Shown: piece by piece, positions 24,811 to 34,555 of the stretch
How the letters are laid out: every line of letters begins with the position of its first letter
How positions within the stretch are numbered: the first letter of the stretch is position 1
NCBI RefSeq assembly: GCF_013403245.1
Contig: NZ_JACBNQ010000002.1
Span: forward strand, 395,377 to 459,376
Origin: Sedimentibacter hydroxybenzoicus DSM 7310
GTDB lineage: Bacteria; Bacillota; Clostridia; Tissierellales; Sedimentibacteraceae
Length of the DNA stretch: 64,000 nucleotides
Reading direction: 5' to 3'
Position numbers and translations under genes: made by a program
The notes under the pieces: model-generated
What the model saw: the letters and a program-made list of their open reading frames with translations, nothing else
Told to the model about the DNA's origin: nothing
Database searches by the model: none

Positions 24811-27295
24811 TCGTCTTCGTATTGAAATTAAAGCTGCAAATGAATCTTATGGTGGAATTTATGGATTTGATGAGAGATTTTCTTATGGGTTGAATTTTAT
24901 TGCAAGTCATAGCAATACATCAGGTAAAAGTTCTGTAATTGAAGCTATTTTTTATTGTCTCGGATTTGAACAAATTATTGGTGGCAAAAACGATAAGGTT
25001 CTAACCGCAGTTTATAAGTCGATAATAAAAGATAATGACAAAGACTGGAGTGTTTTAGAATCAGGTATGTACCTTGAAATTTCAAATGGCAATGAAACTA
25101 TAACGATATATAGAACAGCCACTATGGAGGGTAGAGATTCAAGGCTCGTAACAGTTTATTATGGTGATTATGACTCCATTGGAGATAAAAATACTTTAAT
25201 AGAGGATATGTATCTGCATGATGGAGGAGCCTCAACTAATGAAAAAGGATTTCATGCTTTTTTAGAATCCTTCTTATATCTTCAATTGCCGCAGGTACAA
25301 ACAAGTGGTAATGATCAGAAACTATATTTGCAAGTAGTTTTTTCTTGCATGTTTATTGAGCAAAAACATGGCTGGAGTGATATCTTCTCAGGAATGCCTT
25401 ATTTTGGCATCAGGGATGCGAAAAAGCGTGTTGTTGAGTTTTTACTTGGATTAGACACTTTCAAAAATGAAAAAGAGAAAGATAGACTTAAGGCAATAAG
25501 AGATGCAATAACAATTGAGTGGAAAGCAATATGTGATGATATTAATAGAAATGCAAATCGGGAGGCTTGCTTTATAAGTGGGTTGCCAAGTAACCCGAAA
25601 ATAATGAGTGAGCGGGACTATAAGATTATATTCGCTACAACAGTAGACGAAAAGTCACTTAATGATGCAATATCTGAACTACAAGAAGAGCATGATTCAA
25701 TAAAGCAGCTCAAGCCAAGAAATATTGACAATTTTGAAATCTTGAATGACGAATTACAAACGGTAGAAGAAACTATAGCTTTATTTGAACAGAAAGCTGT
25801 TGAATGTGAGAGCCAAATTATTTTGTCGCGTAGCGCTATTATTCAAGCTGAACAAAGTCTCGAAGTGGTTTTGCGTGATTTAAGGAACAATAAGGATGCT
25901 GCAAAGCTACAAAATATGGGTTCTATAATAGGCTGTCAGGTCTCAACTAATGTTTGCCCAACTTGTAATCAACAAATACAAGATTCACTTTTACATGTAG
26001 GTGATGGGATATCTGTTATGAGTGTTGAAGAAAACATCAGACATCTTGAAGGTCAGAAAAGTGTTCTTGAATTCACACGTAATAGCCACAGAGAAAATTT
26101 AGATGAATCAATACTTATAAAGAATGACTTACAATCAAGATTGCTAACACTCAGGCGTCTTGCTCAGACAATCCGATCAGATATTTACTCTACTGAAACA
26201 GAGTGGTCTGAATCTGTTGTTCAAAAACTTGTTGATATAGAAACAAGAATCAGGCGCTATGAGGAACTTCAAGTATTTATAGATCAGCAATTATATGAAA
26301 TTAATGAACTCTCCAATCGCTGGATGAAATATAAAGAAGACTATGCGAAACTTCCTAAAAAGACAGTATCTGATTTAGATGTTGAAATTATCTCAATTCT
26401 TAAATCAAACTTTATTGCTAATCTTCGAAAATATAAATACAAAAGTGCACCGAACATTGATGCAATTGATATTCCTATTGAAACGTGTCTTCCGACAATT
26501 GATGGGTTTGACATGAAATTTGATTCATCTGCTAGTGATAATATTAGAATAATTTGGTCGTTTACAATGGCTTTGCTTCAAACCTCTATCGCAAAAGCCG
26601 GAAATCATCCTGGCTTAATAATCTTTGATGAACCTGCACAGCACAGTATAGTAACTTCTGATATGGAAAGTTTAATTCAAAGTGTACTTGATTTGAAAGG
26701 ATCAAGTCAAGTTATTGTAGGAATAACCCTTAATAACGAAGAACTAAAGACATCCATTGAAAATCTGCCTAAACTTGATGCTACAATAATAGATGTGGGT
26801 GATCAAGCATTTCAGCTGCTTGATAAATTAATAATTCGGCAAGCTCGGCTATCTGAGTTTCCGCTATTAAAAGACTTTCTTTATGAAGCTATTTTTGTGC
26901 CGTATGGAAACACACCGCCGAGTAAGCAGATTTTACTAGAGTCTGGCATATCTGCTTACATTGATAACTTTGGAGAGAAAGAGAGTGACATCTGTTATGT
27001 TGCAAAGAAAGATGGTGACATTATTGGTATGGCGTGGGTTCGGATATGTGGTAGTTATGGATATGTAGATGATCAGACCCCAGAACTTGCTATATCTATT
27101 CGTCCAGAACACAGGAGTAAGGGTATTGGAACTAAATTGTTGTCAAATTTATTGTCTTATCTTAAAGACAAGGGATACAAGCAAACATCACTTTCAGTTC
27201 AAAAATCTAACCCTGCAGTTAGGCTATATAAAAGGCTGGGTTACAAAATTGTAAAGGAAAGTGAAAAAGACTTTCTAATGATAAAATATTTGTAA
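24797..27295 (+). CDS. ABC-three-component SMC/Rad50-like ATPase fused to a GNAT acetyltransferase
   Basis: An 832-residue protein with GGAGG before ATG. The ATPase part has Walker A 'SHSNTSGKSS' (37-46), a long coiled coil with one zinc-hook-like 'CPTC' (387-390), a 'SASDNIRIIWSFTMALL' helix near the signature position, and Walker B 'GLIIFDEP' (606-613). From about residue 678 ('LIIRQARLSEFPLLKDFLYEA') an entire GNAT domain follows, with the acetyl-CoA motif R773-x-x-G-x-G778 ('RSKGIGTKL') and C-terminal 'NPAVRLYKRLGYK'. No stop or start codon separates the two. Such ATPases normally end where the GNAT begins, so the fusion is unusual. Confidence 0.85.
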   Translation: MLRINRLRIEIKAANESYGGIYGFDERFSYGLNFIASHSNTSGKSSVIEAIFYCLGFEQIIGGKNDKVLTAVYKSIIKDNDKDWSVLESGMYLEISNGNETITIYRTATMEGRDSRLVTVYYGDYDSIGDKNTLIEDMYLHDGGASTNEKGFHAFLESFLYLQLPQVQTSGNDQKLYLQVVFSCMFIEQKHGWSDIFSGMPYFGIRDAKKRVVEFLLGLDTFKNEKEKDRLKAIRDAITIEWKAICDDINRNANREACFISGLPSNPKIMSERDYKIIFATTVDEKSLNDAISELQEEHDSIKQLKPRNIDNFEILNDELQTVEETIALFEQKAVECESQIILSRSAIIQAEQSLEVVLRDLRNNKDAAKLQNMGSIIGCQVSTNVCPTCNQQIQDSLLHVGDGISVMSVEENIRHLEGQKSVLEFTRNSHRENLDESILIKNDLQSRLLTLRRLAQTIRSDIYSTETEWSESVVQKLVDIETRIRRYEELQVFIDQQLYEINELSNRWMKYKEDYAKLPKKTVSDLDVEIISILKSNFIANLRKYKYKSAPNIDAIDIPIETCLPTIDGFDMKFDSSASDNIRIIWSFTMALLQTSIAKAGNHPGLIIFDEPAQHSIVTSDMESLIQSVLDLKGSSQVIVGITLNNEELKTSIENLPKLDATIIDVGDQAFQLLDKLIIRQARLSEFPLLKDFLYEAIFVPYGNTPPSKQILLESGISAYIDNFGEKESDICYVAKKDGDIIGMAWVRICGSYGYVDDQTPELAISIRPEHRSKGIGTKLLSNLLSYLKDKGYKQTSLSVQKSNPAVRLYKRLGYKIVKESEKDFLMIKYL

Positions 27296-27452
27296 TGATA
27301 TTAGTGTAATCCTAAATATGGAAACTTAAAAGTAAAGTTAATAAATTATTTGAAATACTATAACAGTGATGAACAATTAGCCGAACAAGAAAACACAATG
27401 AATATGTTATGTAGGCAGGAAAAACATAAAACCATAATATAAAGAGGTTAAT

Positions 27453-30335
27453 ATGAGTGAATATAAAAGAGGATCTGAATGGAGAAAATGGGACTTGCAT
27501 ATACATTCCAATGCTTCTGATGGGAACGGAACACCGATTGAAATAGTTGATGAAGCAATAAGGAAAGGCATTTCCGTAATTGCGCTAACTGACCATCATA
27601 CTGTAAAAAATATTGATGAAATAAAAGAATATTCTAAGGATAAGTGTATTCATGTAATTTCTGGAATTGAATTTAGAACTGAATATGGAGAAAAATCAGT
27701 CCATATTATAGGCTTGTTTCCTGATGTTTTTAATGAAATAGAATTAAACTCAAAAGCATTAAATGACTTAATACTATCACCATTAGATTTGTCTGAAACT
27801 AGAATAATTGCTAAAGGTCGTGAAAGTGATCCTTCTTTGACTGAAGATAAAGCTTTTAAGAAAGGTATGTTTCAAGTACAAGTAGATTTTAAAAAGGCTT
27901 CTGAACTTATAAGAAAATATGGCGGATTAGTGACAGTACATTCTGGGGATAAACATGGTTCAATAGAAGAAATGAAGCATCAAGGAAAAAGTCCTAGAAA
28001 TGTTAGTAATATTGCCGATTCTTTGGGGCCTGTAAAAGAAGAAATTCTTAAAGAATATGTGGATTTATGTGAAATGTCATCATGGGATGAAAAAAATACA
28101 AAGTTTTATTTGAAAAAATTTAACAGAAACACGATTGTTGCTTCTGATGCTCATGATTTTAAGAAAATAGGTGAAGAATATAGCTGGATTAAGGCAGATC
28201 CAAATATAAATGGATTACAGCATGCGTCTATTGAACCTGATAGAATTTTTATTGGTGAAATTCCACCTGCACTTGATAGACTTCAGAAAAACAAAACTAA
28301 AACTTTAGAAAGGTTAACAGTATCTTGGGAAGACTCTTATACTGGATTAAGTGGAGAATGGTTTAAAGATGTCGATATTTTAATTAATCCTGAAATGACT
28401 GCTGTAATTGGAAATAAAGGTAGTGGCAAAACGGCTATTGCAGAAATAATTGCTCTTCTTAGTGAGTGTAAAAATAGTAATGATTTTGTTTTCCTAAATA
28501 AAACAAAATTTAAAAACAAAAAGTTAGCAACTAACTTTAAGGCTAGGTTAAATTGGTATAATAATGTTTTAGAAAAAACAAAAAATTTGGATGAAGAGAC
28601 AGACTTTACAGCTGAAGAATTGATACATTTTGTACCTCAGCGAAGCTTTGAATCTTTCTGTAATGATAGTGACGAAAAGTTTGAGGAAGAAATTAATAAG
28701 GTAGTATTTTCACGTATGCCTATAGAAGAGACATTAGGCTTTTCGACTTTTAAAGGTTTACTTGAAAAGAAGAAAAATGTGATTGTTGAAAGAAGGGACG
28801 AATTGTCGTTAAAAATCAAATCTCTTAATGAATCAATCAAGAGGCTAGAAGAATCAAAAGATAATAAAAATGTACAAGCCTTACAATCAGCAATTTTGCA
28901 AAACAACTTAGAGTTAGAAGAGCATAATAAAATTAAGCCTACAGAAGTAAAACCACCAAAAGATTTGGATACCAAAGAGTATCAAGAATTGATAGAAGAG
29001 CATAAAAAAGTCCAAGAGCAAATTTCTAATGAACAAAAATTATTGAATCAATTATTTCAAAAACAGTCAGATTTAGAAATAATTATTGAAAGTATAACGA
29101 ACTTAAGTGAAAGAACAAAAGCTTCTATTGGTGAAATATCTAAGAAATTACAGACATATAAAGTTGATATCGAAAAAGTATTTAGTTTTAATGTTAATTC
29201 TAGTGATGTTACAGCTATCCTCTCAACTGTTAAAGAAGAAATCAAGGCAGCAAAACTTAAAATATCAGATGATCCAGGGAGCTTAGGGATATTAATAATT
29301 TCAGAAAATGAAATGAGGAAAAAAATAGATGCTTTTAATCAAGAAAACGAAGGTAAGCTATCTAAGTATCAAAAGTTTATAGATGACAACAAAGAATGGC
29401 ATGAAAAACTTGAAAAGATTATTAAACATAAGGAAGAACTAAATGATAAGATTGAATATTTGGGGGACTTAGTAGATTCACCTATTGTAGCAGACATTAA
29501 CAAGTTGAAGTTAGAACGGCTTGAAAAAGTCAAACAAATTTTTGACTGTTACAATGATGAGGTTAAGATTTACAATCAGTTTAAAATACCAATAACCAAT
29601 TTTATACAAGCTTATAAAGAACAATTAGACAGTTACGATGTTAAGATAGATGTGGGACTATACCCAAAAGATGATTTTGTTAACTCTTTTGTTGAAACGT
29701 ATATTGATAGTGGTGTTACAAGTGAATTTAGAGGACAGGATGGTCAAAAGCTATTTAAGACTATTGTTAATGAATCTGATTTTACTACTTATGAAAGAGT
29801 AGAATTATTTATAAATAAGATACAGTCTGTTTTTGAAAAAGACAGTAAAAAGTGTTACCACCATATATTCAAAAAAGGAAAATATGATGCATTTGTAGAT
29901 TGTTTTTATAATTTAGAATTTTTAAAAGCTAGATATTCTTTACAATTATACGGGAAGCCTTTACAAGAATTATCTCCTGGTGAAAGAGGTAGTTTATTAC
30001 TTGTGTTTTATTTGCTATTAGACGCAAGGGATATTCCATTAGTGCTAGATCAACCTGAAGATAATCTTGATAATGAAAGTGTGGCAAAGATATTAGTTCC
30101 ATTTATTAGGGAAGCAAAAAAAAGAAGACAAATAATAATTATAACACATAATTCCAACCTTGCTGTAGTATCAGATGCTGAACAAATTATTCGTGTGAGA
30201 CTTGACAAAACGAGCGATAAGTTTTCATTTGAAAGCGGTTCACTCGAAAGTAATATTATCAACGATGTAGTAGATGTATTAGAAGGTACTAAAAGCTCAT
30301 TTAGGATTAGACAAACCAAGTATGATATTTCTTAA
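27453..30335 (+). CDS. PHP-phosphoesterase / SMC-like ATPase (TrlF family)
   Basis: A 960-residue protein. Residues 10-270 form a PHP domain with the metal-binding motifs 'DLHIHS' (H16, H18), 'TDHH' (46-49), 'HSGDKH' and 'SDAHD' (231-235). From about 300 an SMC/RecN-like ATPase follows: Walker A 'IGNKGSGKTAIAE' (319-331), a coiled coil from about 430 to 720, the ABC signature 'LSPGERGSLLL', Walker B 'PLVLDQPEDNLD' and an H-loop 'IIITHNSN'. TrlF-type proteins occur in defence islands and are thought to cut nucleic acid under ATPase control. It is a stand-alone gene about 160 bases after the GNAT-ATPase gene. Confidence 0.85.
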   Translation: MSEYKRGSEWRKWDLHIHSNASDGNGTPIEIVDEAIRKGISVIALTDHHTVKNIDEIKEYSKDKCIHVISGIEFRTEYGEKSVHIIGLFPDVFNEIELNSKALNDLILSPLDLSETRIIAKGRESDPSLTEDKAFKKGMFQVQVDFKKASELIRKYGGLVTVHSGDKHGSIEEMKHQGKSPRNVSNIADSLGPVKEEILKEYVDLCEMSSWDEKNTKFYLKKFNRNTIVASDAHDFKKIGEEYSWIKADPNINGLQHASIEPDRIFIGEIPPALDRLQKNKTKTLERLTVSWEDSYTGLSGEWFKDVDILINPEMTAVIGNKGSGKTAIAEIIALLSECKNSNDFVFLNKTKFKNKKLATNFKARLNWYNNVLEKTKNLDEETDFTAEELIHFVPQRSFESFCNDSDEKFEEEINKVVFSRMPIEETLGFSTFKGLLEKKKNVIVERRDELSLKIKSLNESIKRLEESKDNKNVQALQSAILQNNLELEEHNKIKPTEVKPPKDLDTKEYQELIEEHKKVQEQISNEQKLLNQLFQKQSDLEIIIESITNLSERTKASIGEISKKLQTYKVDIEKVFSFNVNSSDVTAILSTVKEEIKAAKLKISDDPGSLGILIISENEMRKKIDAFNQENEGKLSKYQKFIDDNKEWHEKLEKIIKHKEELNDKIEYLGDLVDSPIVADINKLKLERLEKVKQIFDCYNDEVKIYNQFKIPITNFIQAYKEQLDSYDVKIDVGLYPKDDFVNSFVETYIDSGVTSEFRGQDGQKLFKTIVNESDFTTYERVELFINKIQSVFEKDSKKCYHHIFKKGKYDAFVDCFYNLEFLKARYSLQLYGKPLQELSPGERGSLLLVFYLLLDARDIPLVLDQPEDNLDNESVAKILVPFIREAKKRRQIIIITHNSNLAVVSDAEQIIRVRLDKTSDKFSFESGSLESNIINDVVDVLEGTKSSFRIRQTKYDIS

Positions 30336-30771
30336 ATTAAGAATTGCCTTAAGCATTATTCAACAGTGGAGATGCTTACGATAAATCTGTTCCATTAGCA
30401 TAAGCTGTCATGTAAAATCTGCAACGATAGTGTGGATTGAAGAAAAGGCAACTTCGCGGTTTGATAGTGCCTTTAATTCCTAAGCGTAATTATAGTATAA
30501 ATTAAAGATGCTTATATGGGATTGACTACAAAGGTTACTATAACAGTTTAAATTTTGAAGATATGGTCATGTCATACTAATATATTTATTAAAAAACAAA
30601 GGTTGATAGTAGAGATTATAAAATCATATCATGACGTCAAGGGGGTACCGGGCTCGATGGTCATCAGAATTACAGCAACAGGGCACATTGAGACGGTCTG
30701 CAAACATATATTCGGAAAAGTAATCTATAAAGAAGAAATTTGTTACATTCAATTTTATGGGAGGGAAAAGT
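30336..30771 (+). other. Intergenic region with junction scar B
   Basis: About 435 bases. Scar B (30631-30705) reads 'VKGVPGSMVIRITATGHIETV' and aligns with scar D in the segment before the rlmD-like 'GHxETV'. A short inverted repeat AAAGGCA...TGCCTTT sits near 30445-30475. An open frame of 78 codons covering the scar looks like chance coding over the remnant rather than a gene. Confidence 0.5.
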
Positions 30772-31590
30772 ATGTTAGCAGACTTTTATAAAAAGTTAGA
30801 TTTACCAGAACAAATTGGGAAAGAAATTGTGATTCCTGACTCTTCACATGAAGCAATTTATCTTTCTGAACATGGGGAGCTATTTTGTTATTCTGGTATT
30901 CACAGCAAAGATACTGGTAAAGTTTTCTTTGAAGGTTGGCCTTATTATTTAATTGGAAAACACACTAAAGATTGCAAAGAAGATATAAAGGGGTTTTTTA
31001 GGATAAAGGATGGATGCATATTGTTAACTGGATTTGTAGACCATAAATTTTATAATAAGAAAATGTATAAGTCGCTTAATAATTATATTGTTCGTCTACC
31101 CGTAGCTAATAGCTGCTATTTTGGCATTCAAGAAAGAATAGAAACGAGTAATTCGTTGTATTTTGAGGAAAACAAGGAATTGTCTCAAGCTTGTTTTGGA
31201 TTAACATATAATGAACTCGAATATTTTATAAAAATTTATGCTGAAAGATTAGGAATAGATAATAGGTATACACAATTTCCTAAAATAACACGATCTATGA
31301 ACAAGGATAATTTCTGTGATATTACTGGAATTTGGATTCCACCTAAGTTCCCGTATATTGCCTTTAATAATAGTGGATATGCTTTTTCTCATGTGTCACT
31401 ATATGGATTTTATCGCCACATAGGAGCAATGATCTCAATAGGTGAGAATACTGCTGCCACACAAATATTTAAAAATAAGACTTTTGCTGGAGAAATTATT
31501 AATGGAGTTGAACAGATAAATGATTATTTTCCATTTGAGGTGAAAGTTACTCGGGAAATAATCTTTTCTCAAGCATATGATTTATATTAG
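30772..31590 (+). CDS. Hypothetical protein of the accessory island
   Basis: About 272 residues. I choose ATG 30772 because an earlier ATG (30757) overlaps the GGGAGGG ribosome site. The protein looks soluble and globular, rich in aromatic residues, with no transmembrane segment and no catalytic motif I recognise. It follows scar B at once and may be cargo of the same element as the HTH and YhcG-type genes to its right. I assign no function. Confidence 0.6.
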   Translation: MLADFYKKLDLPEQIGKEIVIPDSSHEAIYLSEHGELFCYSGIHSKDTGKVFFEGWPYYLIGKHTKDCKEDIKGFFRIKDGCILLTGFVDHKFYNKKMYKSLNNYIVRLPVANSCYFGIQERIETSNSLYFEENKELSQACFGLTYNELEYFIKIYAERLGIDNRYTQFPKITRSMNKDNFCDITGIWIPPKFPYIAFNNSGYAFSHVSLYGFYRHIGAMISIGENTAATQIFKNKTFAGEIINGVEQINDYFPFEVKVTREIIFSQAYDLY

Positions 31591-31841
31591 AAGTGATTAA
31601 GCTATTGGTATGGTACTTTTTACAACAAATATACTCTCTAAATAATAAAATATTATCAAGCAACAAAATCAATATTGTCAGCTTAAGTAATATTAAATCC
31701 TAATATTGAGTACAAAGAACGCTGGGCTATGTTAAAGATGTTGATGTAGGTTTTGTGTCAAGATTCCTAAGGTAATGAAGTGTGAAAGGATATTTGAGAG
31801 TATCAATTATTATATTATTGAGAAAAGAGTGTACTGTTATA

Positions 31842-32396
31842 ATGAATGATAAAATTAAATTGAAACAGTGGAAAGAAATTAGTGAAGCAAAGCTTAAAGA
31901 TCTATATTATGAACAAAATCTATCTGATTATACTATTGCAGAGATTTATGGTGTTACCAAAAATCAAGTCAGATATAAACGCAATAAATTTGGCATATCA
32001 ATAAAAAATAAAATTTTCAATGAATTTATTTCACAGAGCAGTGAAGTTTACAAAGGTTTGAATAATGACTCCAAAGCCAGACTTTTAAAACAAGAAAATA
32101 TAGATGGTATTGCTAAAGCATTAACTCATTATGCATTTAGAAATGGACCAGTTGAGGATATGCATGCTAATGGTAAATTAACACAAGAAGACATGAAAAT
32201 ACTAAACAAATATATGGTTAATCGATTAGCTGGAATTATGTATACAATTTATGAAGAAAAGTGGTTACAATTAGAATTGATATATGAACACCTAAAGAAC
32301 TATGGTACTCATTGGGAGCAAGCTGAACCTGACACCGAGGACTTGGAATTAATATGGAATGAAAATCTAAAATTGATAAAAAACAATTTTAGATAG
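31842..32396 (+). CDS. Helix-turn-helix protein of unknown role
   Basis: About 184 residues from ATG 31842; the longer in-frame GTG at 31782 has a hydrophobic lead unlike the rest. The N-terminus 'LKDLYYEQNLSDYTIAEIYG' with 'TKNQVRYKRNKFGI' is a homeodomain-like helix-turn-helix, similar to phage and plasmid regulators. The C-terminal 110 residues are helical and acidic. It may regulate the neighbouring genes; no operator is defined. Confidence 0.55.
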   Translation: MNDKIKLKQWKEISEAKLKDLYYEQNLSDYTIAEIYGVTKNQVRYKRNKFGISIKNKIFNEFISQSSEVYKGLNNDSKARLLKQENIDGIAKALTHYAFRNGPVEDMHANGKLTQEDMKILNKYMVNRLAGIMYTIYEEKWLQLELIYEHLKNYGTHWEQAEPDTEDLELIWNENLKLIKNNFR

Positions 32397-32721
32397 AAAT
32401 AAAAATAGTCTTAATATATGACATAAGTGCAGCATCATGCTTTTATATCATTTTGATATTTGATTTTATCCACATAACTACATAATTAATAGAAAAAGCA
32501 AACTTTAAATACACTTTAATTTTCTGGATTCGAAGGGATTAAAGTTTATTTGAAGGAAAATTGCTAAGAGAACATCGGCGTAATTTTCGGAGAATATATG
32601 GGAGTGTGTCTGGATGATTGTCATACAAGTTATAAACATGTATGACATATTACAATTGAATTATAGATAAATTAAATCGGGACTAGTTGTGAAATTCAAT
32701 AAATTGGGAAGGAGATTCTAT
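32397..32721 (+). other. Intergenic region upstream of the YhcG-type nuclease
   Basis: About 325 bases without a gene. It contains an inverted repeat TGTCATAC (32619-32626) and GTATGACA (32640-32647), 13 bases apart, about 75 bases upstream of the nuclease start, which could be an operator or hairpin. Confidence 0.4.
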
Positions 32722-33738
32722 ATGGCAAATGATATTATGAATCCTATAGTTGGTGAAATTAGAGACATTTTGGATAATGCACGTCAGAATATTGCGAGAG
32801 AAGTCAATAATGAATTAATCTTATCTTATTGGAAAATTGGTGAAATTATTGTTCGCTATGAGCAAAATGATAGTATTAGAGCAGAGTATGGTGAACAGAC
32901 ATTGAAACAGCTAGCAAAATCACTGACAGCAGAGTTTGGTAAAGGCTTTTCGCGTGCAAATCTTTATAACATGAGATTGTTTTATCAGACATATCAAAAA
33001 ATCCAGACGGTGTCTGGAAAATTGAGTTGGTCTCATTATTGTGAATTACTTAGTATATCTGATAAGGATAAACGCAATTTTTATGAAAAGGAAACTGTAA
33101 ATGCAAAGTGGTCTGTGCGAGAGTTGAAACGGCAGATAAGTACTTCGTTATATGAGCGATTATTGCTTTCGAAAGGTGAAGTTAATAAAAAGGAAGTTTC
33201 AAAGTTAGCGATGAACGGAATTGAAATTAATGAACCAAAGGATATTATAAAAGATCCTTATGTTTTTGAATTTCTTGGTATACCAGAGGACAAGCCAATG
33301 ATGGAAAGCGATCTTGAAAAGGCTTTAATTAAACAAATTGAAAAGTTTTTGTTGGAACTTGGCAGAGGCTTTATGTTTGTAGGTACTCAGCAGAGAATTA
33401 CTATAAATAATACACATTATTATGCAGATATGGTTTTTTATAACAAACCTTTGAAGTCATATGTGATTATTGAACTTAAGACAACGAAGCTTATGCCAGA
33501 AGCAACAGGGCAGTTAAATATGTATTTGAATTATTACGAAAATGAAGTTAATGATGAAGGTGATAATAAGCCAATTGGCATTATATTGTGCACAGATAAA
33601 GATGCATTGACAGCAGAGTATGCCTTAGGTGGCTTATCCAATAATATTTTTGCTTCGAAGTATACGTATTATATTCCAGATAAGAAAGAACTGATAGAGC
33701 AGGTGGAAAAGGTAATTAACAGATTACAGGAAAAATAA
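32722..33738 (+). CDS. YhcG-type PD-(D/E)xK nuclease (DUF1016)
   Basis: About 338 residues from ATG 32722, preceded by GGAAGGAGA. The N-terminal DUF1016_N domain ('ELILSYWKIGEIIVRYEQ', 'GKGFSRANLYNMRLFYQTY', 'LSWSHYCELLSI') is followed by a PD-(D/E)xK nuclease with D236 in 'YYADMVFYN', and E251 and K253 in 'YVIIELKTTK'. YhcG-type proteins are frequent in restriction and defence islands. All key residues look intact. The gene is flanked by scars B and C. Confidence 0.85.
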   Translation: MANDIMNPIVGEIRDILDNARQNIAREVNNELILSYWKIGEIIVRYEQNDSIRAEYGEQTLKQLAKSLTAEFGKGFSRANLYNMRLFYQTYQKIQTVSGKLSWSHYCELLSISDKDKRNFYEKETVNAKWSVRELKRQISTSLYERLLLSKGEVNKKEVSKLAMNGIEINEPKDIIKDPYVFEFLGIPEDKPMMESDLEKALIKQIEKFLLELGRGFMFVGTQQRITINNTHYYADMVFYNKPLKSYVIIELKTTKLMPEATGQLNMYLNYYENEVNDEGDNKPIGIILCTDKDALTAEYALGGLSNNIFASKYTYYIPDKKELIEQVEKVINRLQEK

Positions 33739-34555
33739 TTCATTGAGTATAGGACATTGAGCCTGCTCTAATGTCTCGGGGAATATCGACTTATAATTGA
33801 GGAGCAAGCTACTGATAAACGGGTAATCATTTTTAGAAGTATACCTTCCCACCAAGGGGATACTAGATACTTATGACATCATTATTGTACTCTCAAGGCA
33901 CGTGGAGATTTGCGTTGAAATATGTCATGTAAAATAACAGATGATAATGTACGTTATATCCTCTATATGGTAAAATAAAAGAAAAGGTAGCTACTAAAAA
34001 TTAATTTTGAAGTAATTGTTATTATTTTAAAATAGTGGATTGAATTTCTGCCGATGCCGATAAAGATTTATATATTAAAACAGATGTTATCAAACCAAGT
34101 GCATAGGATATATTGAAGAAGTATTTAACTCCCGGAATTTTTGTAGAACATTCGGAGGTCTGTTTTTGTATTAAAGGTAGAGATAAGAAAGTACGATTGT
34201 ACTTTGTCGGAGGATGTTTGATATAAGCCTGAGAAAGCAGGCAGTTTTGAAGGACTGATGGTGTTAAATATTGAGAATTGGAAGGATTCGTTCAGACCTC
34301 GCATTTTAGAACATGGTTGAATTATTATGAAATGGGAGCAGTTGAGAATATTATAGAAGACTGAGGCAGGCTTTTGTGCTACTGCAGTGGAGGTTTAATG
34401 GAGTTTTATAGATAGAGTAAGATTTATGAAAATATGCATCTTTATGATAACTGCCCATATGGACTTTAAAGAAAAACTTTACAGTTGCCAATTATAAAGA
34501 AAACTTAATAACTGAAATAGAATAAAAATCTTAAATTAAAGGGAGGCTTGAGACT
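33739..34555 (+). other. Gene-poor debris: junction scar C and SWIM-protein remnant
   Basis: About 815 bases of decay. Scar C (33841-33915) reads 'YDIIIVLSRHVEICV' and aligns with scar A at DNA level across about 70 bases. From about 34230 to 34480 broken frames read 'VLNIENWKDSFRPRILEHG', 'NYYEMGAVENIIED' and 'LYDNCPYG', which look like the start of a SWIM zinc-finger protein. No intact gene is present. Confidence 0.5.
34230..34480 (+). pseudogene. Remnant of a SWIM zinc-finger protein (N-terminal part)
   Basis: Three short frames separated by stops and a shift follow the order expected of a SWIM-family N-terminus: a 'W-x-x-x-F-x-x-x-ILE-G' helix, 'YYEMGAVENIIED', and a 'NCPYG' segment near the zinc ligands. 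Family identification is from memory of related proteins. The intact large gene at 35090 often has such a neighbour, but I cannot confirm that. Confidence 0.35.

Noticed and set aside
30445..30475. Inverted repeat AAAGGCA...TGCCTTT as a terminator
   Set aside because: The arms are short, the loop is long, and no T-run follows, so it was not called as a terminator.
30555..30791. A 78-codon plus-strand open frame over scar B
   Set aside because: It has no ribosome site, covers the rlmD-like remnant, and overlaps the well-marked start of the next gene; treated as chance coding.
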